Notes under the pieces: model-generated
Told to the model about the DNA's origin: nothing
What the model saw: only the letters and a program-made list of their open reading frames with translations
The model's database searches: none
Program-made: the position numbers and the translations under genes
Assembly (NCBI GenBank): GCA_964649825.1
Contig: CAZYQW010000049.1
Span: 1 to 64,000, forward strand
Source of the DNA: CAZYQW01 sp964649825
GTDB lineage: Bacteria > Planctomycetota > B15-G4 > JADJEK01
Direction: 5' to 3'
Length of the DNA stretch: 64,000 nt
In this document: piece by piece, positions 8,616 through 17,490 of the stretch
Numbering within the stretch: the stretch's first letter is position 1
Layout: every line of letters begins with the position of its first letter

Positions 8616-11600
8616 CTATCCCCGCGTCTCCCGCTGCACCGCGACGTTGAAGAGGTCGTTCTCCAGGAACGCTCGGCGGAACACGGGATTCTTGATCTCC
8701 TCCGCGCGCTCCATCACCAGCTCCCGCGCGCGCTGCAGTTGCTTTCGGGCCTCCTCCGTGCGACCCAACTGCTTCAGGCAGCGGTAGTGGATGAACGTGA
8801 TCTCGGCCGCGCGTTTGCGACCCGTCGCCTGCTGCTCGAGGAATCGCATCCCCTTGCGACTCACCGCGAGCGCGAACTCGTTGCGTCCCGCCGCGAGGTA
8901 GGTGAACGCGAGCACCGCGTACGCATATGCCTCCTGCCGAGAAAGCCGGAGCTGCTGCGCGATCGTCACCGCGCGCGTCGCGTGCACCGTCGCGCGAGCG
9001 GGGTCGCGGCGCGGGTTGCCGCGCGCCGAGAGGAGGAGCGCGATCGCGACCAACGCGTAGACCTCGAGCGTGCGATCCGCGGCGGCGTCGAGCTGCTCGA
9101 GGCCACGCGTCAGGAACTCCTCGGCCTCGGCGTACGCACGCCGGCGCATGAGGATCTCGCCCTTGAGGTACAGGCAGCGCCCTTCGAGACCGCGATCGCT
9201 GTTCGCCGTCGCGATGCGGAGGGAGGCGTCGATCGCGCGGGTCGCGCGGATCACGTCGCCGAACTCGCGGTAGACCCGCGCGAGATGGAACAACGCCCGC
9301 CCTCGGCCGCGCAGGTCCTTCAGCCTCTTGAAGAGAGACAACGCGTGCTTCGCGGTCTCGAGCGCGTCCTCGGGTCGGTCCGTCGCGAGGTAGAGCTGGA
9401 CAAGGAGGAGCAGCCCGAATGCGCGGCCCGTCTCGTCTCCGGCCGCCGCCGCGAGCGCGTCGGACTCGCGCAGGAGATCGTCGTAGTCCGTCTGGCCGAG
9501 GGTCCTCAGGATCGCGGCTTCGACCCGAAGGGCCGCCGCGTGAAGCTGCGGATCCTCGGCTCGGATCGCCGCGGCACGGGCGTTCGACGCGTGCTGCAGC
9601 GCCGCGAAGAAGCGCGCCGTGGCACCACCGTGGCGCGCGAGCAGGACCTCGCTCTCCGCGATCATCCGATCGTCGCCGGCGTCGTGCGCGATGCGGCCCG
9701 CCCGCGTCAACGCCTCCCCCTGCCGATCGCGCAGGTTCAGGTGCCCGCTCACCTCGGCGAGCACCTCGTAGACCGCGTACCGTTCGCGAGCGGTGAGCCC
9801 CAGCGCGCCGTCGGGGATCGCCTCGAGGTGCTCGCGCGCCCGCGTGGCCAGGCGGTGGGCTCGCTCGTGGAGGCTGCGACGCACGAGGAAGCGGACCGCC
9901 CCGACCAGGTAGCGCGCCGCCTCGACGTGCTCCTCGCCGAGCGAGAAGTGGACTCCCGCCTCGTACGCGTCGCGGCTCGGCGCCGCCGGGTCCGAGGCGG
10001 CGCGTGCGAGCAATCGAGCCACCACCCGATGATCCTCGCGCCGCCGCTCCGGCGGCGCCTCGCGGTAGATCCTCTCGCGCAGCAAGTGGTGATCGAACCG
10101 GTACGCCTGGTCGAATGCGCGTAACAACCGATGCCGCCGCGTGAGCCGCCCGACGACTTCGCTCGCCGTGACGAGGTCCAGCCCGAGCCCCTCGACGACG
10201 GGTTCCATCTTGAACCGCGGGCCGATGATCGAGGCGAACTCGAGGAACCGACGCTCGGTCTCGTCGAGCTCGTCGAGGCGGCGCGTGAGAAGGTCCATGA
10301 TCGACGACGGGATCGCAAGGTCCTGCAGCGTCCTGGGGTCGATGTCACCGAACGCGCCGCGCGCGCGAAGGTCCTCGACGATCGCGAACAGGAACGCGGG
10401 GTTCCCCTCGCTCGCCGCGTGGAGGCGCGCGGTCAGCGGCTGGATCGAGTCGTCGGGCACCCCGAGGTCGCGCACGATCGATCGGACGGCGGCGACGTCG
10501 AGGCGCTCGAGATGGACCGACGTCGTCGCCGGGCGCGCGAGCACGCCCTCGAAGAACGGCGCCGCCGCCGAATCGCCGTCCGGCTCGACTCCGGTGGGAC
10601 GCGTGGTGAGGATCAACGCGATCGGGAACGCGGCCATGGAGCGGATCAGCGCCTCGAGCACGCGCAGCGATCCGCGGTCCGCCCATTGGAGTTCCTCGAC
10701 GACGAGCACGAGCGGCGACCTGACCGACATCGTGCGGAACACCTCGGCGTAGAGAGCGGGCACTGCTTCGCTCTCGATCCAACCCGTCGTCTCCGGCTCG
10801 TCGTCGGTGATCCAGGTCGCAAACGCGTCGGCAAGGACGCTTCGCTCCGGAAGGTGGGCGCGCAGCACGTCGGGGAGCCGAGCGCGGCGCTCGTCGCGGC
10901 CGCGGCTCTTCAGATCGAAGCCTTTCAGCAACGCCTCGTTCAAGGGGAAGTACGGGAGCGGGGTCGCGAGGTCGAGGAAGCGCGAGACGACGACGCGGGC
11001 GCGCTGGACTTCCGGGTCGGAGGTCTCGATCGCGGCGTCCACCAGCCGCGACTTCCCGACCCCCGCCTCACCGACGACGATCGAGACGGTCCCGGTCCTC
11101 CCGACCACCGCGGTCTTGAGACCGTCGCGGAGCTTGTCGAGCTCCGCGTCGCGCCCGTAGACCCGGCTGCGCCGGTGCACCTTGAACTGCGAGCGTGCGC
11201 CGAGGCGCTGGGTCGCCGTCCCCTCGCCGCGGACCATCTCCCACCACCACTCCGAGCGCTCGCGTTCCTCGAAGATCCGCGCCACGCGGGACGCCGGCTG
11301 GAGGCGCGCGGCCGGCTCCTTCTGGAGCAGCGCGAGGATGACCTGCTCGAGGAAGTAGCTGATGCCGGGCGCGACGTCGCCAAGCCGTGGCGGCGCAAGC
11401 CGCTGGTGAGCGCTCAGCGTCGAGCGGAGGTCGACGCCGGCGAACGGGTTCTTGCCCGACGCGAGCTCGTACAACGTGACGCCGAATGCGTACAGATCCG
11501 CGGCCGGTCCGACCGGCTCCGCCCCCATCTGCTCGGGCGCCGCGTAGCCGACGCTGCCGAGGATCGTTCCTGGAAGCGAGATCTCCGTCGATGGTTCCTG

Positions 11601-12107
11601 CAACCGCGACAGCCCGAGGTCGGCGATCTTCACCTGACCGGCTTCGTCCACGAAGATGTTCGACGGCTTCACGTCCCGATGGACCGCACCGCGCTGGTGG
11701 ATCTCGGCCAGACCCTCCGCGACCTGACGACCGATGTCGATCACCTCTCGCTCGGGCAGCCGTCCCCTCGCGTCGAGGAGCTGCCTCAGTGTTCGCCCCC
11801 GCAATACTTCCATCACGATGTAGTGGACGACCTTGCCGTCGACCCTCTCGCTTCCGACGTCATGCACGGTGACGATTCGCGGGTGCTTCAACACGAGGCC
11901 AAGGCCGGCCTCGCGCCGGAATCGACGCTGGATGTCCTCGTCCGCGGCAAGGTGCGGATGCAGCACCTTGACCGCGACCTCGGCACCCTCGGAAAGGCCC
12001 CGGCGCGCCTTCAGCGTGCGCGCGAGGTACACCGTCGCCATGCCGCCTTGGCCGAGACGGTCGAGGATGCGGTAGTTGCGAAGCGTCCGGTCGATCAGCG
12101 CGGTCAA
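8616..12107 (-). CDS. Ser/Thr kinase fused to AAA ATPase and TPR array
   Basis: About 1163 aa from the TTG at 12107; an ATG at 12290 lies inside cysS and upstream of a TATAAT box, so is less likely. The kinase domain (about 8-275) has GQGGMA, HRDVKPSN (about 143) and DLG for DFG. Next comes an AAA/STAND-type ATPase with Walker A GEAGVGKS (about 346-353) and Walker B LVVEELQWAD (about 469-477). The last 500 residues are TPR-like helices rich in ALxHLARVYRE-type units. The order matches kinase-coupled MalT-like regulators, but no LuxR-type DNA-binding domain is present at the C-terminus (ends VQRETRG). No transmembrane segment. Predicted role: cytoplasmic signal integrator that phosphorylates targets after nucleotide-driven assembly. 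The signal and substrates are unknown. Confidence 0.85.
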   Translation of the reverse strand: MTALIDRTLRNYRILDRLGQGGMATVYLARTLKARRGLSEGAEVAVKVLHPHLAADEDIQRRFRREAGLGLVLKHPRIVTVHDVGSERVDGKVVHYIVMEVLRGRTLRQLLDARGRLPEREVIDIGRQVAEGLAEIHQRGAVHRDVKPSNIFVDEAGQVKIADLGLSRLQEPSTEISLPGTILGSVGYAAPEQMGAEPVGPAADLYAFGVTLYELASGKNPFAGVDLRSTLSAHQRLAPPRLGDVAPGISYFLEQVILALLQKEPAARLQPASRVARIFEERERSEWWWEMVRGEGTATQRLGARSQFKVHRRSRVYGRDAELDKLRDGLKTAVVGRTGTVSIVVGEAGVGKSRLVDAAIETSDPEVQRARVVVSRFLDLATPLPYFPLNEALLKGFDLKSRGRDERRARLPDVLRAHLPERSVLADAFATWITDDEPETTGWIESEAVPALYAEVFRTMSVRSPLVLVVEELQWADRGSLRVLEALIRSMAAFPIALILTTRPTGVEPDGDSAAAPFFEGVLARPATTSVHLERLDVAAVRSIVRDLGVPDDSIQPLTARLHAASEGNPAFLFAIVEDLRARGAFGDIDPRTLQDLAIPSSIMDLLTRRLDELDETERRFLEFASIIGPRFKMEPVVEGLGLDLVTASEVVGRLTRRHRLLRAFDQAYRFDHHLLRERIYREAPPERRREDHRVVARLLARAASDPAAPSRDAYEAGVHFSLGEEHVEAARYLVGAVRFLVRRSLHERAHRLATRAREHLEAIPDGALGLTARERYAVYEVLAEVSGHLNLRDRQGEALTRAGRIAHDAGDDRMIAESEVLLARHGGATARFFAALQHASNARAAAIRAEDPQLHAAALRVEAAILRTLGQTDYDDLLRESDALAAAAGDETGRAFGLLLLVQLYLATDRPEDALETAKHALSLFKRLKDLRGRGRALFHLARVYREFGDVIRATRAIDASLRIATANSDRGLEGRCLYLKGEILMRRRAYAEAEEFLTRGLEQLDAAADRTLEVYALVAIALLLSARGNPRRDPARATVHATRAVTIAQQLRLSRQEAYAYAVLAFTYLAAGRNEFALAVSRKGMRFLEQQATGRKRAAEITFIHYRCLKQLGRTEEARKQLQRARELVMERAEEIKNPVFRRAFLENDLFNVAVQRETRG

Positions 12108-12143
12108 CGAATTCGGCTCGAGTTGCGGAACGGTGGGCGGCCG

Positions 12144-12149
12144 ATTATA
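12144..12149 (-). promoter_or_regulatory. TATAAT -10 box for the kinase-AAA-TPR gene
   Basis: A perfect TATAAT on the minus strand, 37 nt upstream of the chosen TTG start, in an otherwise GC-rich divergent spacer. No good -35 hexamer is visible 16-18 nt further up. A start site near 12137 would exclude the upstream ATG at 12290 and so supports the shorter protein. Confidence 0.5.
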
Positions 12150-12210
12150 GTCCGGCCCGGTCGATCGATCCCTCGATCCTCGCGCATCGAACGCATCCTG
12201 GTGGCGCCCC

Positions 12211-13650
12211 GTGCTCCGATTCCTCGACAGCATGACCCGAAAGGTCGAACGGTTCGCACCGAAGGACCCGCCCAAGGTCCGTATGTACAACTGCGGCCCG
12301 ACCGTCTACTCGAGCCCGCATATCGGGAACTATCGCGCCTACGTCTTCACCGACCTCTTACGGCGCTACCTCGACTTCCGTGGCTACGACGTGACTCAGG
12401 TCATGAACCTCACGGACGTCGGCCACCTCCGCGACGAGGAGCACGACGCCGGCGAGGATCGCATGGAGGCGGCGGCGCGGCGCGAGGGGCTCGATCCGTG
12501 GAAGATCGCCGAGAAGTACACGGCGGAGTTCTTCGACGGCCTCGACCTGTTGAACATCCGTCGCGCCCACCACTACCCTCGCGCGACGGACCACGTCGGC
12601 GAGATGATCGAGATCATCTCGGGTCTCATCGACAAGGGGCTCGCCTACGTCGTCGACGACGAGGTCTACTTCGACGTCGCGAAGTTCGAGGGGTACGGAC
12701 GCCTGTCCGGCAACGTGGGGGACGACTTGAGGGTCGGAGCCAGCGAGCGCGTCGCGGAAGACGTGATGGAGAAGAAGCGGCATCCTCGCGACTTCGCGCT
12801 CTGGAAGGCCGATCCGCACCACATCATGCAGTGGGACTCGCCGTGGGGACGCGGCTTTCCGGGATGGCACATCGAATGCTCGGCGATGGCGCGCAAGTAC
12901 CTCGGCGACACGCTCGACATCCACACCGGCGGCGTCGACAACATCTTCCCGCACCACGAGTGCGAGATCGCGCAGAGCGAAGGTTTCACGGGGCGTCCGT
13001 TCGTCAGGACGTGGCTGCACGTCGCCCACTTGAACCTCGATGGCGCGAAGATGGCGAAGTCCGAGGGGAACATCCTCGTTCCGCGCCACCTGATCGCCGA
13101 GGGGTTCTCGCCGCGCGACCTGCGCTACTACCTCCTATCGGTCCACTACCGCCAGCCGATGCGTTTCACGCGCGAGGGGATGACCGCCGCGACGAACGCG
13201 CTCGAACGTCTGACGAACTGCGTCGATCGACTCGTCCATCGGTCGACTCGGGGCGACCCCGGCTCCTCCCCGAGCGTCGCCGTGATCGAGACGATCGACG
13301 AGACGCGAGCGCGCTTCATCGCGGCTCTCGACGACGACCTGAACATCTCGCAGGGCCTCGCCGCCTTGTTCGACCTGGTTCGCGAGCTCAACTCGATCGA
13401 CTTGAACGCGAGCGACGCGCGCGCCGCGCTCGCGTTCTTCCGCGAGATCGACGAGATCCTCGGGGTCCTGCCGGTCTCCGATTCCGGCGGCGATCTGGAG
13501 GCTGAGATCGAAGCGCAGATCGCCGCGCGGGAAGATGCGCGCCGCAACAAGGACTTCGCGGCCGCGGATCGGATCCGGGACGAGCTGCTCGCGCGGGACA
13601 TCATCCTGATGGACACGCCCGAGGGCGTCCGCTGGCGCAAGAAGGACTGA
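12211..13650 (+). CDS. cysS: cysteine--tRNA ligase
   Basis: 479-aa class I aminoacyl-tRNA synthetase that charges tRNA-Cys. It begins with a GTG codon. The zinc and active-site region reads YNCGPTVYSSPHIGN, containing the HIGH-type HIGN. The second metal cluster follows: WHIECSAM and IHTGGVDNIFPHHECE. The KMSKS loop is KMAKS. A DALR-type helical domain makes up residues about 330-430, and the C-terminal part (RNKDFAAADRIRDEL) is the usual anticodon-side segment, ending in GVRWRKKD. Length and motif order are normal for the family. No clear Shine-Dalgarno precedes the GTG. Divergent from the kinase-AAA-TPR gene and convergent with rbfA; not in an operon with other synthetase genes. Confidence 0.97.
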   Translation: MLRFLDSMTRKVERFAPKDPPKVRMYNCGPTVYSSPHIGNYRAYVFTDLLRRYLDFRGYDVTQVMNLTDVGHLRDEEHDAGEDRMEAAARREGLDPWKIAEKYTAEFFDGLDLLNIRRAHHYPRATDHVGEMIEIISGLIDKGLAYVVDDEVYFDVAKFEGYGRLSGNVGDDLRVGASERVAEDVMEKKRHPRDFALWKADPHHIMQWDSPWGRGFPGWHIECSAMARKYLGDTLDIHTGGVDNIFPHHECEIAQSEGFTGRPFVRTWLHVAHLNLDGAKMAKSEGNILVPRHLIAEGFSPRDLRYYLLSVHYRQPMRFTREGMTAATNALERLTNCVDRLVHRSTRGDPGSSPSVAVIETIDETRARFIAALDDDLNISQGLAALFDLVRELNSIDLNASDARAALAFFREIDEILGVLPVSDSGGDLEAEIEAQIAAREDARRNKDFAAADRIRDELLARDIILMDTPEGVRWRKKD

Positions 13651-13735
13651 GTCGTCAACGCCACGTCCGGGGGCCGCGCCGTGCGTCGCCCTGTTCGGGG
13701 GTCACCGCGCCGAGGCGGGTGGCGACCCGCGAGCC

Positions 13736-13757
13736 GGAGGAAGCGACTCGCTCCTCC
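13736..13757. terminator. hairpin between cysS and rbfA
   Basis: GGAGGAAGCG pairs with CGCTCCTCC around an ACT loop, with one bulged A. It sits in the 109-bp convergent spacer, immediately past the rbfA stop on the minus strand and 86 bp past the cysS stop. No T-run is present, so it may be only a structured 3' end. Confidence 0.35.
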
Positions 13758-13759
13758 TA

Positions 13760-14239
13760 CTATGTCGGTTTCGGTTCGGGCGTCGGGTCGGGCGGGCCGC
13801 CCTCTTCGGGAGCCTCGGGAGAGGTCGACCCGTCCGGGTCCACCACCGCGGACTCGTCCTCCCCCGTTTCGCCCTCGGTCTCGCTCTCCGTGCCCCGCTC
13901 CTCCTCGAGCTGCTTCAGCAGGGCGCTCATCCGGAACCCCCCTTCGATGGCGTCGTCGTACTGGAACGCGATCTGCGGCGTCACGCGGGTGCGGAGGACC
14001 TTGGCCACCTCGCGTCGCACGAAGCCGGCCGCGTCGCGAAGCGCGTGCGCGGTACGGGACCGCTGCCCCTCGGTTCCGAGGACCGAGTAGTAGACGGTGC
14101 AGACCGAAAGGTCCTTCTTGAGCCGCACGCGCGTGATCGTTACGAGGTGGATGCGCGGATCCTGCAGCTCGAACAGCACCACGTTCGCCACGCGGGCTCG
14201 GATCTTCTCGGCGAGTCGGCTTTCTGCGCTCCAGCTCAT
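13760..14239 (-). CDS. rbfA: 30S ribosome-binding factor RbfA
   Basis: 159-aa protein. Residues 1-115 match the RbfA KH-type fold: an N-terminal helix with RLAEKIRARVANVVLFELQDPRI, a central VTITRVRLKKDLSVCTVYYSV, and the VTPQIAFQYDDAIEGG segment near the end of the domain. It binds the 30S subunit and helps mature the 5' end of 16S rRNA. The last 45 residues form an acidic, Pro/Glu-rich tail (EEERGTESETEGETGEDES) not present in short homologues; it is presumably disordered. Last gene of the nusA-infB-DUF503-rbfA run, 16 bp after the DUF503 gene. No truB follows, though truB is often next. Confidence 0.93.
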   Translation of the reverse strand: MSWSAESRLAEKIRARVANVVLFELQDPRIHLVTITRVRLKKDLSVCTVYYSVLGTEGQRSRTAHALRDAAGFVRREVAKVLRTRVTPQIAFQYDDAIEGGFRMSALLKQLEEERGTESETEGETGEDESAVVDPDGSTSPEAPEEGGPPDPTPEPKPT

Positions 14240-14255
14240 CTCTCGCTCCGATCGC

Positions 14256-14540
14256 CTACAGGATCTGCAGATCGTGCTGCAGGAACTCGGCCTCGGGATG
14301 GACGCGAAGCTGACGGACGATCTCGTCGAGGTCGCGGGTCACCTTGCCGGCGTCGCTTCCGGCCATTGCGAACCCCAGCACGATCGACTGCCAGAGGTCT
14401 TGATCGTCGCACTCCGAGACCGAGACGTTATAGCGACCCTTGAGACGGTCCTTGATGCTCCGGACCACCCGCCGCTTCTCCTTGAGCGAACGCGAGGAAC
14501 GGAGTCGCATCCGCACCTCGAGCACCCCGACGACGAGCAT
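14256..14540 (-). CDS. DUF503 family protein (YlxP-like)
   Basis: 94-aa protein starting MLVVGVLEVRMRL and containing SLKEKRRVVRSIKDRL, the hallmark of the DUF503/YlxP family. The family is conserved in infB-rbfA clusters of Gram-positive and other bacteria. It has a ferredoxin-like fold and is thought to act around translation or ribosome assembly, but its biochemical role is not established. It begins 3 bp after the infB stop, so the two are almost certainly co-transcribed and possibly coupled. Length is normal for the family. Confidence 0.9.
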   Translation of the reverse strand: MLVVGVLEVRMRLRSSRSLKEKRRVVRSIKDRLKGRYNVSVSECDDQDLWQSIVLGFAMAGSDAGKVTRDLDEIVRQLRVHPEAEFLQHDLQIL

Positions 14541-14543
14541 GGA

Positions 14544-17444
14544 TCAGTTCTTCGAGAAGTCGAGCGTCCGTTTCTCCTCGGAGACCTCGACGATCTCGAG
14601 GACGTCACCGACCTTGATGTCGTCGTAGCCGTCGATTCGGAGACCGCACTCGAGACCTTCCTTGACCTCGCGCACGTCGTCCTTGAACCGCTTGAGCGAA
14701 TCGAGACGTCCGTTGTTGTAGATCACCTTGCCGTCGCGCGTGAGCCGGATCGACGAGTTCCGGCGGATCACGCCGTCGGTCACGCGGCACCCTGCGATGT
14801 TGCCGAGCCGCGAGACCTTGAACACCTCGCGAATCTCGACGTGGCCGACCACCATCTCGGTCTTGATCGGCGAGAGCTTGCCCTCCATCGCCTTCTTCAT
14901 GTCGTCGAGCAGCTCGTAGATCACCTGGTACGCCCGGATCTCGACGCCCTTCGCGTCGGCGAGCTGGCGAGCCTTCTCGTCGGCGATGACGTTGAACCCG
15001 ACCACGACCGCCTCTGAGGCGAGCGCGAGCAAGACGTCGTCCTCGGTGATGCCGCCGAGCGCGTCGCGCAGGATCTTGACCTTCACCTCGCTCGTCGTGA
15101 GCTCTTCGAGGGAGCGGCGAACGACCTCGAGCGAACCCTGGACGTCGCAACGCAGCACGACTTTGACTTCTTCGACCTTGCCCGCCTCGAGGTTTGCGAA
15201 CAGGTTCTCGAGGGTGATCGCGCCGGCCGGGGCCGGACCGCTCACGCGCTGGAGGCGCTCCTTCTGGATCCGTTCCGCGGCGACGTCGCGCGCCTTCTTC
15301 AGGCTCTCGTGGACGAAGAACGGCTCGCTCGCTTGCGGGGGCTCGTCGAGACCGACGACGTTCACCGGAGTCGAAGGTCCCGCCTCGGTCACCTTGCGGC
15401 CCTGATCGTCGATCATGGTCCGCACCCGTCCGAACGCGGTGCCCGACAGGACGATGTCGCTGGTGCGCAGCGTCCCCTCTTGAACGAGGACCGTGCAGAC
15501 CGCGCCGAGCTGGTCATCCTTGTACGACTCGATGACGGTGCCGCGCGCGGGCCGGTTCGGGTTCGCTTTCAGGTCCATGATCTCGGCCTGCAGGGCGAGC
15601 TTCTCGAGCAAGTCGTCGACGCCCATGCCCGTCACGGCCGAGACTTGGGCCACCTGGACCTCACCGCCCCAGCCTTCCACCATCACGCCGGCGTGCGCGA
15701 GCTGTTGGAGCACGCGATCCGCGTTCGCCTCGACCCGGTCCATCTTGTTCATCGCCACGACGATCGGGGTGCCCGCCGCGTGCGCGTGCTGGATCGCTTC
15801 TTCCGTCTGCGGCATCACGCCGTCGTCGCCGGCCACCACGAGCACGACGATGTCGGTCACGTGAGCTCCACGCGCCCGCATCTCGGTGAACGCCTTGTGG
15901 CCCGGCGTGTCCAGGAACGTGATCGAGCCTCCGCTCGGCAGCGAGACGCTGTACGCGCGCATGCTCTGCGTGATGCCGCCCGCCTCACCCGCCGCGACGT
16001 TCGTCTTGCGGATGTAGTCGAGCAGCGAGGTCTTGCCGTGGTCGACGTGACCCAAGAACGCAACGACGGGCGCACGGGGCAGAACGTCTTCGTCGCCAGC
16101 CGCGCTCACCGTCGCGGCCAATTTCTTTTCATAAGCGTCGACCTCATCGAGGAACTCCTCCTCGGAGCTCCTCTCGGCGGTGGTATTCACCTCCAGATCG
16201 AGCGCGGCCGCGATCTCGAGGACACCTTCCTCCTCGAGCGCGGTGTTGAAGTGGGCCATGACGCCCTGCTTCATCAGGATCCGCAGAATGTCCGCTGCCT
16301 TCACCCCGAGGACCTGCGAGAGGTCGCGCACCGAGATCGGGACGGGCACCTCGATCGGTCCCGTCGGCCTCGTGGGCGGCTGGCGACGCCCCGACCGACG
16401 CGGACCCACGCGACGCGGCGGCCGCCGCGTGTGTGGACCCGACTGGACGTTGCGGATGCGGATCCCCTGGAGCAGCGGATCGTCTTCGTCGTCCGGGCTC
16501 CATGACAGCGGATCGTCCTTCGGCCGCGCCGGGACCCCGGCCGCGCCACGACGACGCTGTTGCTCGTGCGCGTCCCGCATCGCGGGCGTACCGAAGCGGC
16601 TGCGGCCGGCCCCCGTCGGGTCCGAACCGCTGTCGAAGCCGCCGGACTCGTCGAAACCACCGCCGCCACCGCCACCGGCACCAGGGCCGCCGCCGCCGCT
16701 CGCGGGCGGGCGCGGCGCTCGTGAACGGTTGATCTCCTCCGGGGGAAGCTCGATCCGGCCGACGATCTTCGCGCCCGACGTCTTGCGTCGGACCGTCGGC
16801 GTCTGCAGCGGCTTGCCGGTCACCGGGCGCGGCTTCTGCTTTGGCACCTCGGGCCCCGCCTTCTTCGCGGCGGGCCTGAGGGCATCGGCCTCGGTCTGGG
16901 ACGCGGCGCCCGTCTGGACCCCGCGCGCCGGAGCACTCGGTGCGGTCGGCCTGGTCGGGTCCGGGGCTCGCGTCGCGTCCTCGGTTCGAGTCACGGTCGG
17001 GCTTCGGACCGCCTCGCGTGATTCGGCCGTGGACTCGGTGGAGTCATCGGCCGGTTCCGCCGCGAACGTCGTCACGCCCTCCTCCGGCTCGTACTCCTCG
17101 TACTCGCCGGAGTCCTCGTCCGCCTCGTCGGCATCGAAGCCGTCGGCGTCGGAGTCGTCCGCATCCGCCGTCGCGTCGTCCCCCTCGCCGGTCGCGCCCG
17201 CGGCACCGTCATCGGCGTCGCCGGCTCGGCGTCGGGTTCGTTTCTTCTTGGGCTCGGCCTCGACCGCGGGCGCTTCGGGAACCGTGTCGCCGAACTCCTC
17301 GCGGTATGCCGCCTTCAGAATCGCGACCTCGCCAACGGCGAGGTTGGAGGAGTGATTGCGGACGTTCAGGCCCAACTCCTTCGCGAGCGAAAGGAGGGCC
17401 TTGCTCTCGGCACCGATCTCCTTGGCCAGTTCGTGCAGTCTCAT
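14544..17444 (-). CDS. infB: translation initiation factor IF-2
   Basis: 966-aa GTPase that delivers initiator tRNA to the 30S subunit. The start at 17444 gives the typical IF-2N helix (MRLHELAKEIGAESKALLSL). Residues about 55-340 are low-complexity, acidic and Pro/Gly/Arg-rich (including a GGGG run), as in many IF-2 proteins of GC-rich bacteria. A second IF-2N-like domain (VPISVRDLSQVLGVK) precedes the G domain at about 460. G motifs visible: GHVDHGKT, DTPGH, NKMD. Domains II, III (LFANLEAGKVEEVKVVLRCD) and IV with C1/C2 (FKVSRLGNIAGCRV) follow, ending EEKRTLDFSKN. The long in-frame extension upstream of 17444 overlaps nusA and is not coding. No ylxR/rnpM gene sits between nusA and infB. Confidence 0.97.
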   Translation of the reverse strand: MRLHELAKEIGAESKALLSLAKELGLNVRNHSSNLAVGEVAILKAAYREEFGDTVPEAPAVEAEPKKKRTRRRAGDADDGAAGATGEGDDATADADDSDADGFDADEADEDSGEYEEYEPEEGVTTFAAEPADDSTESTAESREAVRSPTVTRTEDATRAPDPTRPTAPSAPARGVQTGAASQTEADALRPAAKKAGPEVPKQKPRPVTGKPLQTPTVRRKTSGAKIVGRIELPPEEINRSRAPRPPASGGGGPGAGGGGGGGFDESGGFDSGSDPTGAGRSRFGTPAMRDAHEQQRRRGAAGVPARPKDDPLSWSPDDEDDPLLQGIRIRNVQSGPHTRRPPRRVGPRRSGRRQPPTRPTGPIEVPVPISVRDLSQVLGVKAADILRILMKQGVMAHFNTALEEEGVLEIAAALDLEVNTTAERSSEEEFLDEVDAYEKKLAATVSAAGDEDVLPRAPVVAFLGHVDHGKTSLLDYIRKTNVAAGEAGGITQSMRAYSVSLPSGGSITFLDTPGHKAFTEMRARGAHVTDIVVLVVAGDDGVMPQTEEAIQHAHAAGTPIVVAMNKMDRVEANADRVLQQLAHAGVMVEGWGGEVQVAQVSAVTGMGVDDLLEKLALQAEIMDLKANPNRPARGTVIESYKDDQLGAVCTVLVQEGTLRTSDIVLSGTAFGRVRTMIDDQGRKVTEAGPSTPVNVVGLDEPPQASEPFFVHESLKKARDVAAERIQKERLQRVSGPAPAGAITLENLFANLEAGKVEEVKVVLRCDVQGSLEVVRRSLEELTTSEVKVKILRDALGGITEDDVLLALASEAVVVGFNVIADEKARQLADAKGVEIRAYQVIYELLDDMKKAMEGKLSPIKTEMVVGHVEIREVFKVSRLGNIAGCRVTDGVIRRNSSIRLTRDGKVIYNNGRLDSLKRFKDDVREVKEGLECGLRIDGYDDIKVGDVLEIVEVSEEKRTLDFSKN

Positions 17445-17490
17445 GCGTTCTCGCGTCCAGCCCCGTATGCGCCCGTCGGAGGCGCTTCGG

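Noticed and set aside
12145..12290. N-terminal extension of the kinase-AAA-TPR gene to the ATG at 12290
   Set aside because: It overlaps cysS and lies upstream of a TATAAT box that would start transcription at about 12137; the added residues have no family similarity.
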